Below the pieces are notes generated by a model that saw only the letters and a list, made by a program, of their open reading frames with translations, was not told where the DNA came from and ran no database searches. A stretch of 12,576 nucleotides of DNA, from contig JAJJXM010000219.1 of the NCBI GenBank assembly GCA_024516155.1, forward strand, positions 1 to 12,576. The letters run 5' to 3'. Every line of letters starts with the position of its first letter. Position 1 is the first letter of the stretch. Origin of the DNA: Pyronema omphalodes (Eukaryota > Ascomycota > Pezizomycetes > Pezizales > Pyronemataceae). Below are positions 8,107 to 12,576 of this stretch, piece by piece. Made by a program: the position numbers and the translations under genes.

Positions 8107-8131
8107 TTATTTATTTATTTATTTATTTATT
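8107..8131 (-). repeat. (TAAA)n tail of E2
   Basis: TTTA repeats on the + strand separate the E2 terminus (CATACACGCATCC) from the first base of copy B, with no spacer. Confidence 0.92.
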
Positions 8132-8826
8132 CATACACGCATCCAACCGTAAGGTTATGGCGGTATCTACAAATCAAGTACAATGTTGAGAACCTGGGGG
8201 TGATGCCAGGTTCCCACTGGGTAAGCCCCAGAGCTGTCTATGTGGGTGGGAGTGTAGTCTCCCAAGTCTCGTCATGCAGTTTTTTCATCTCGCGTCGTCA
8301 GATCCAAGGAGCCCTGTGCGCTCGGAGGCCACCTCGCCGGGTCGATCCCCCATTTCCTCCACCCTTCCCCTCCCATTTTTAACCATTTTCCTGCCTTTAT
8401 TTCCTGCACAAAGCAAAAACAGAACAAAAGAAAAAGTAACTCCTCCGGGCCACCCCCCCGCGCCTCTCCTCTCTCCCCTCACTCCGTCCGCGTCCTCAAC
8501 TCCTCTGCTCTCCCCCTCTCATCCCTCTCCGCTGCTCCCTCCCGTCCGCGCTTCTTCCCCTTCTCTATCGCCCCGCATCATCACCTCTCACTCGCCGCCG
8601 TCTCCTATCTCCTTTCCCGCGCGCCTTACATCTTCGCCTCCCCACCCATCTCACGTCCCTCTTGACCTTCCCCAAAGAACCAAAAGAAAAACAGGAAAAG
8701 TAACCCTCCTCGTCCCCCCGTTGCTCCTCCTGCCCCTTTTGCCTCGCTCCTCGTCCCCTGTGTCTCCTCCCTCTCTCCTGCCCTTCCTCCCGTCGTCATT
8801 CCTATTATTATTATTTGTTTTCTTTC

Positions 8827-8860
8827 TTTTTTTTTTTTTTATTATTTTTTTTTTTTTTTT
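8827..8860 (-). repeat. Internal A-rich tract of E2
   Basis: T14, ATTA, then a long T run on the + strand, ending two bases before the ORF2 stop codon region. It occupies the same position as A26 in E1 but is interrupted. Confidence 0.93.
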
Positions 8861-8862
8861 CA

Positions 8863-10420
8863 TTAGTTATCGGGGGTTTCCGCGTGCTCGTCCGTTAGGT
8901 CCAGCAGCGTCCCCCAGCCTGTCGTCAGTGTACGAGGGGTGTCCTCCTCTGGGGGGTGAGTACTCAACTTCGCGTGTGCCCATTCGGCGGTCGCCACCTT
9001 GGTGTTCGAGATCATGGTAGACAGAGCTTTTGTGCCGGCGGTCGTGTACAAGATCGTGGGGAGAGTCAGTTGGCGTCGTCTGGGGATGTGTAGTGTACGG
9101 CGTAGTTCAGTCCGCTGTGTGTTGAAGTTCGGGCATGAGAGGATTAGGTGCTTGGGGGTCTGTGGGGGATGTAGTGGGCAGTGACATGAGCGGGAGGGGT
9201 ATTTGGCGGTGGGGGGGTATGCTAGGCAGTCCAAGAAATATCCATGGCCTGTGCGCAGTCCCAGTATGGCCGTCGATATCTTACGCGGGACGGTAGTGTA
9301 TGCGTTGTCGAGTCTTTTGCGGTGGGGGGCGTCGTATGTCTTGGTCTTCGGTGATGAAGAGTACCAGTCTACCCAGTCGGTGACATATTGCTCTCGTACC
9401 TGGCGTCTAACCCAGGAGAGGGAAATCGGAGGAGGCGCGGTTGGATTAAGGGAGGTAGCTGTTTTTGCCAGGAGGTCGGCTGTTTCGTTCCCGGGGATGT
9501 CTGTGTGTCTGGGGACCCAATGTAGAGTAACGGATGATCCGGATCGGCGAAGAGCGGAAACCGTCGTGAGGATCGAGAGTGCCAGTTCTTGGCCGGGGCC
9601 GTAGGAGGAGCGGGAGGCGCGGAGGATGGCTGCTTGATTGTCGGTGAAAATGTGTATTTTGCGGCGGGTGTGTCTGTTGAGGGTGATGGTTTTGTGGCAG
9701 GTCGTAAGGCAGTCGTGTATTGCTCTCAGCTCAGCGTCAAATACTTCGGTTGTATCGCCCATTGGGATGAGTTCTTCCACTCGGCGAGATAAGCCGTCGG
9801 TGATGCAGTATCCCGCTCCGGTTCGTCCGTTTAGTTGTGAACCGTCGGTATATGCGATGATGTTGCGGGGGTCTGCGCGGAGGGTGTGGAGCAATGTTAT
9901 GTGTGCTGTGGCCGCTTCTGGCTTCGGTTGGGAGGTGATGTTGATTTTGAGGCGGGGGCGCTCCCATGGGGTGGGGTTGGGCTGCGATCTGTTTTCGATG
10001 GTGTCGTCAGGTAGTACCCACTTGCTGACGGAGCGGAGCATGGTGACGAGACGAGAGGGGGCCGTGCCTGGTGACTGCCATCGATAGTCATATTCGTATG
10101 GGCTGCAGATGGAGGAGTGGAAGTGATCGGGAACGGGGAAGGAGGAGGGGCAGCGTCTGACGACGGGGTGATTGGGGGGGAGAGAGAGGAGGCGGAGAAC
10201 GTATTTGCGAGTGCGGTGGTGTAGGCGGACTGAAACCGGGGGGATAGCTGCTTTGTTGTGTAGGGCTAAGATTGGCGTCGAGGCGAAAGCGTTCAGAATT
10301 CGGCGGAGGGCGGAGTTTTGTTGCGATTGTAGTAAGTTGGCGAGGCTTTTTTGCCCCGTCCACCAGATCTCGGAACCAAAGTCGGACCTAGATAGCACAC
10401 ACGCGATGTAAAGTGTTCTC
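8863..10420 (-). CDS. LINE ORF2 C-terminal part (thumb, RNase H, zinc knuckle), partial
   Basis: About 518 open codons, lacking the endonuclease and the RT palm. An apparent ATG at 10422-10420 arises only from the junction of the E3 tail with E2, so it is not a native start. Residues 1-130 are the RT thumb/connection, beginning LYIACVLSRSDFGSEIWW. RNase H spans about 185-320, with Asp193, Glu231, Asp261 and Asp316 present; Arg305 replaces the Gly of WVPGH. The C-terminal knuckle is Cys413, Cys415, His425, Cys430 (C-x-C-x9-H-x4-C). The stop TAA is at 8863-8865. It is the best preserved ORF2 end here and defines what E1 has lost. No independent function is implied. Confidence 0.9.
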
Positions 10421-10443
10421 ATTTATTTATGTATTTATTTGTT
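10421..10443 (-). repeat. Imperfect (TAAA)n tail of E3
   Basis: Four-base units with substitutions (TATG, TTTG on +), which suggests an older tail than those of E2 or A. The junction with E2 is at 10420/10421. Confidence 0.9.
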
Positions 10444-11182
10444 CATACACGCATCCAACCGTAAGGTTATGGCGGTATCTACAAATTAAGTACAATGTTG
10501 AGAACCTGGGGGTGATGCCAGGTTCCCACTGGGTAAGCCCCAGAGCTGTCTATGTGGGTGGGAGTGTAGTCTCCCAAGTCTCGTCATGCTGTTTTTCATC
10601 CCGCGTCGTCAGATCCAAGGAGCCCTGTGCGCTCGGAGGTCACCTCGCCGGGTCGTTCCCCCATTTCCTCCACCCTTCCCCTCCCATTTTTCACCATTTT
10701 CCCGCCTTTATTTCCTCCACAAAGCAAAAACAGAACAACAAAAAGAAAAAGTAACTCCTCCGGGCCACCGCCCCCGCGCCTCCTCTCTCTCCCCTCTCTC
10801 CGTCTGTTTCCTCAACTCCTCTGCTCTCCCTCTCTCATCCCTCTCCGCTGCTCCCTCCCGTCCACGCCTCTTCCCCTTCTCTATCGCCCCGCATCATCAC
10901 CTCTCACTCGCCGCCGTGTCCTATCTCCTTTCCCTCGCACCTTACGTCTTCGCCTTCCCACCCATCTCACGTCCCTCTTCACCTTCCCCAAAGAAACAAA
11001 AGAAAAAACAGGAAAAATAACCCTCCTCGTTCCCCCGTTGTTCCTCCTGCCCCTTCTGCCTCGCTCCTCGTCCCCTGTGTCTCCTCCCTCTCTCCTGCCC
11101 CGCCTCCCGTCGTCATTCCTATTATTTTATTTTATTTTACTTTTTTTTTTTTTTTCTTCTTCTTTTTTTTTTTTTTTTTTCA
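10444..11182 (-). other. 3' untranslated region of E3
   Basis: Colinear with E1 and E2. The second hairpin (10502-10509 with 10518-10525) is fully paired. Purine-rich on the transcript strand; no credible gene on either strand. Confidence 0.85.
11127..11180 (-). repeat. Internal A-rich tract of E3
   Basis: Long T-rich stretch on the + strand with TTTTA units, T15, a CTTCTTC interruption and T18 or so, ending at the ORF2 stop region. It is the longest and most interrupted of the three internal tracts. Confidence 0.92.
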
Positions 11183-12576
11183 TTAGTTATCGTGGGTTTC
11201 CGCGTGCTCGTCCGTTAGGTCCAGCAGCATCCCCCAGCCTGTCGTCAGTGTACGAGGAGTGTCCTCCTCTGCGGGGTGAGTACTAAACTTCCCGTGTGCC
11301 CATTCGGCGGTCGCCACCTTGGTTTCCGAGATCATGGTAGACAGAGCTTTTGTGCCGGCGGTCGTGTATAAGATCGTGGGGAGGGTCAGTTGGCGTCGTC
11401 GGGGGATTCGTAGTGTACGGCGTAGTTCAGTCCGCTGTGTGTTGAAGTTCGGGCATGAGAGGATTAGGTGTTTGGGGGTCTGTGGGGGATGTAGTGGGCA
11501 GTGACATGACCGGGAGGGGTATTTGGCGGTGGGGGGGTGTGCTAGGCAGTCCAGAAAATATCCGTGGCCTGTGCAAAGTCCCAATATAGCCGTCGATATC
11601 TGACGCGGGACGGTGGTGTATGCGTTGTCGAGTCTTTTGCGGTGGGGGGCGTCGTAAGTCTTGGGCTTCGGTGACGAGGAGTACCAGTCTACCCAGTCGG
11701 TGACGCACTGCTCTCGTACCTGGCGTCTAACCCAGGAGAGGGAGATCGGGGGAGGCGCGGTTGGATTGAGGGAGGTAGCTGTTTTTGCTAGGAGGTCGGC
11801 TGTGTCGTTCCCGGGAATGTCTGTGTGTCCGGGAACCCAATGTAGAGTGACGGATGATCCGGATCGGCTAAGAGCGGACAACGTCGTGAGGATCGAGAGG
11901 GCCAGTTCTTGGCCGGGGCTGTAGGAGGAGCGGGAGGCGCGAAGGATTGCTGCTTGATTGTCCGTGAAAACGTGTATTTTACGGCGGGTGTGTCTGTTGA
12001 GGGTGATGATCCTTTGGCAAGTGGTGAGGCAGTCGTGTATAGCTCTGAGCTCTGCGTCGAAGACTTCGGTTGTGTCGCCCATTGGGATGGATTCTTCCAC
12101 CTGGCGAGGTAAGCCGTCGGTGATGCAGTATCCCGCTCCGGTTCTTCCGTTCAGTTGTGAACCGTCGGTGTATGCAATGATGTTGCGGGGGTCTGCGCGG
12201 AGGGTCTGGAGCAACGCTACGTGTGTCGTGGCCGCCTCTGGCTTCGGGAGGGAGGTGATGTTGATTTTGAGGCGGGGGCGCTCCCATGGGGTGGGATTGG
12301 GCTGTGATGTGTGTTCGATGATGTCGTCAGGCAGCACCCACTTGCTGACGGAGCGGAGCATAGTGACGAGACGGGAGGGGGCCGTGCCTGGTGACTGCCA
12401 TTGGTGGTCATACTCGTATGGGCTGCGGAAGGAGGAGTGAAAGTGATCGGGAACGGGGAAGGAGGAGGGGGCAGCGTCTAACTACGGGGTGATTGGGGGG
12501 GAGAGAGAGGAGGCGGAGAACGTATTTGCGGGTGCGGTGGTGTAGGCGGACTGAAACCGGGGGGATAGCTGCTTCG
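11183..12576 (-). pseudogene. LINE ORF2 C-terminal part in E3, one frameshift
   Basis: Open for at least 392 codons to the stop TAA at 11183-11185. RNase H is complete: the Asp of AYTDGSQ, the Glu of DAELRAI, the Asp of FTDNQAA, WVPGHTD and GNDTAD are all present. The C-x-C-x9-H-x4-C knuckle is also complete. Upstream of the ATG at 12361 the homology to E1 and E2 continues (YEYD, PDHF). At the G5 run 12467-12471 on the + strand, E2 has only G4 (10147-10150), so E3 carries a one-base insertion that breaks the frame and leads into a TAG. That base could be real or a sequencing artefact; with it, the protein cannot be read through. Confidence 0.85.

Larger units (their letters stand above)
8107..8862 (-). 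other. 3' untranslated region of E2
   Basis: Same layout as E1 on the opposite strand: A-rich tract, purine-rich stretch (pyrimidine-rich on +), conserved terminal 160 bases, tail. The second hairpin (8190-8197 with 8206-8213) is a perfect 8-bp stem. Long open frames on the + strand here are low-complexity Ser/Pro/Leu translations and are not genes. Confidence 0.85.
8107..10420 (-). mobile_element. Tad1-like LINE copy E2, 5'-incomplete
   Basis: Corresponds to E1 3776-6074: the end of the RT/thumb region, RNase H, zinc knuckle, A-tract, purine-rich 3' UTR and tail. On the minus strand its sequence begins at GAGAACACTTTA, immediately after the E3 tail. Either it was 5'-truncated on insertion or E3 inserted into it and the rest lies beyond the right edge. 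Compared with E1 it has no frame break in the part that remains. Confidence 0.9.
10421..12576 (-). mobile_element. Tad1-like LINE copy E3, 5' end beyond window
   Basis: Corresponds to E1 from about 3942 to 6074 and runs off the right edge, so it may be full length. It carries the C-terminal part of ORF2, the A-rich tract, the 3' UTR and the tail. Its tail is interrupted (ATAC, AACA units) and abuts E2 directly. Visually E3 is closely related to E2 and E1, all three being one subfamily distinct from A. Confidence 0.9.

Noticed and set aside
8274..9020. Long + strand open frame rich in Ser, Pro and Leu across the E2 3' UTR
   Set aside because: It is the pyrimidine-rich antisense of the LINE 3' UTR. 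It is low complexity, and its equivalent in E3 is a different frame length.
9638..10087. Plus-strand open frames opposite ORF2 of E2 (and 11958-12440 opposite E3)
   Set aside because: Shadow frames of a clearly coding minus strand; their similarity between copies follows from ORF2 conservation.

Overview
The window is a block of nested and tandem retrotransposons, with no host gene recognised. It looks like repeat-rich DNA of a filamentous fungus. The LINE ORF1 (CCHC knuckles), the APE endonuclease, the RT with YMDD, and the RNase H domain followed by a CxC...H....C knuckle together resemble the fungal Tad1 clade. The integrase fragment resembles fungal Ty3/gypsy chromoviruses. Both assignments rest on motif recognition, not on a database search.

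Layout, left to right. (1) 1-6074, + strand: a nearly complete LINE copy ('E1') whose 5' end lies outside the window. It has ORF1 (to 1334), an overlapping ORF2 (1327-5334), a pure A26 tract directly after the ORF2 stop, a purine-rich 3' UTR of about 0.7 kb and an (AATA)n tail. (2) 6076-7227, + strand ('A'): an ORF1-like reading frame that runs into a diverged copy of the same LINE 3' module, ending in its own (AATA)n tail. (3) 7228-7715, + strand: a piece of gypsy integrase with the DD35E spacing intact and one in-frame stop. (4) 7716-8106, - strand ('B'): a short copy of the LINE 3' module. (5) 8107-10420, - strand ('E2'): the 3' part of the LINE, with an open frame for the end of ORF2. (6) 10421-12576, - strand ('E3'): another LINE copy that runs off the right edge.

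Two arrays of related elements therefore converge, tails inward, on about 490 bp of gypsy sequence. E1 and E2 form an inverted repeat of about 2.3 kb. Each LINE tail directly abuts the next sequence, with no spacer.

E1 is inactive as written. It has several frameshifts, most in C or A homopolymers, one non-homopolymer deletion, two nonsense codons, and substitutions in the endonuclease SDH motif and the C-terminal zinc knuckle. E2 and E3 keep the RNase H catalytic residues in frame. The most unusual points are the A-tract inside the element rather than at its end, the possible conserved hairpins upstream of the TAAA-type tail, and the ORF1-plus-3'-module chimera A, which could be a non-autonomous partner of the LINE.
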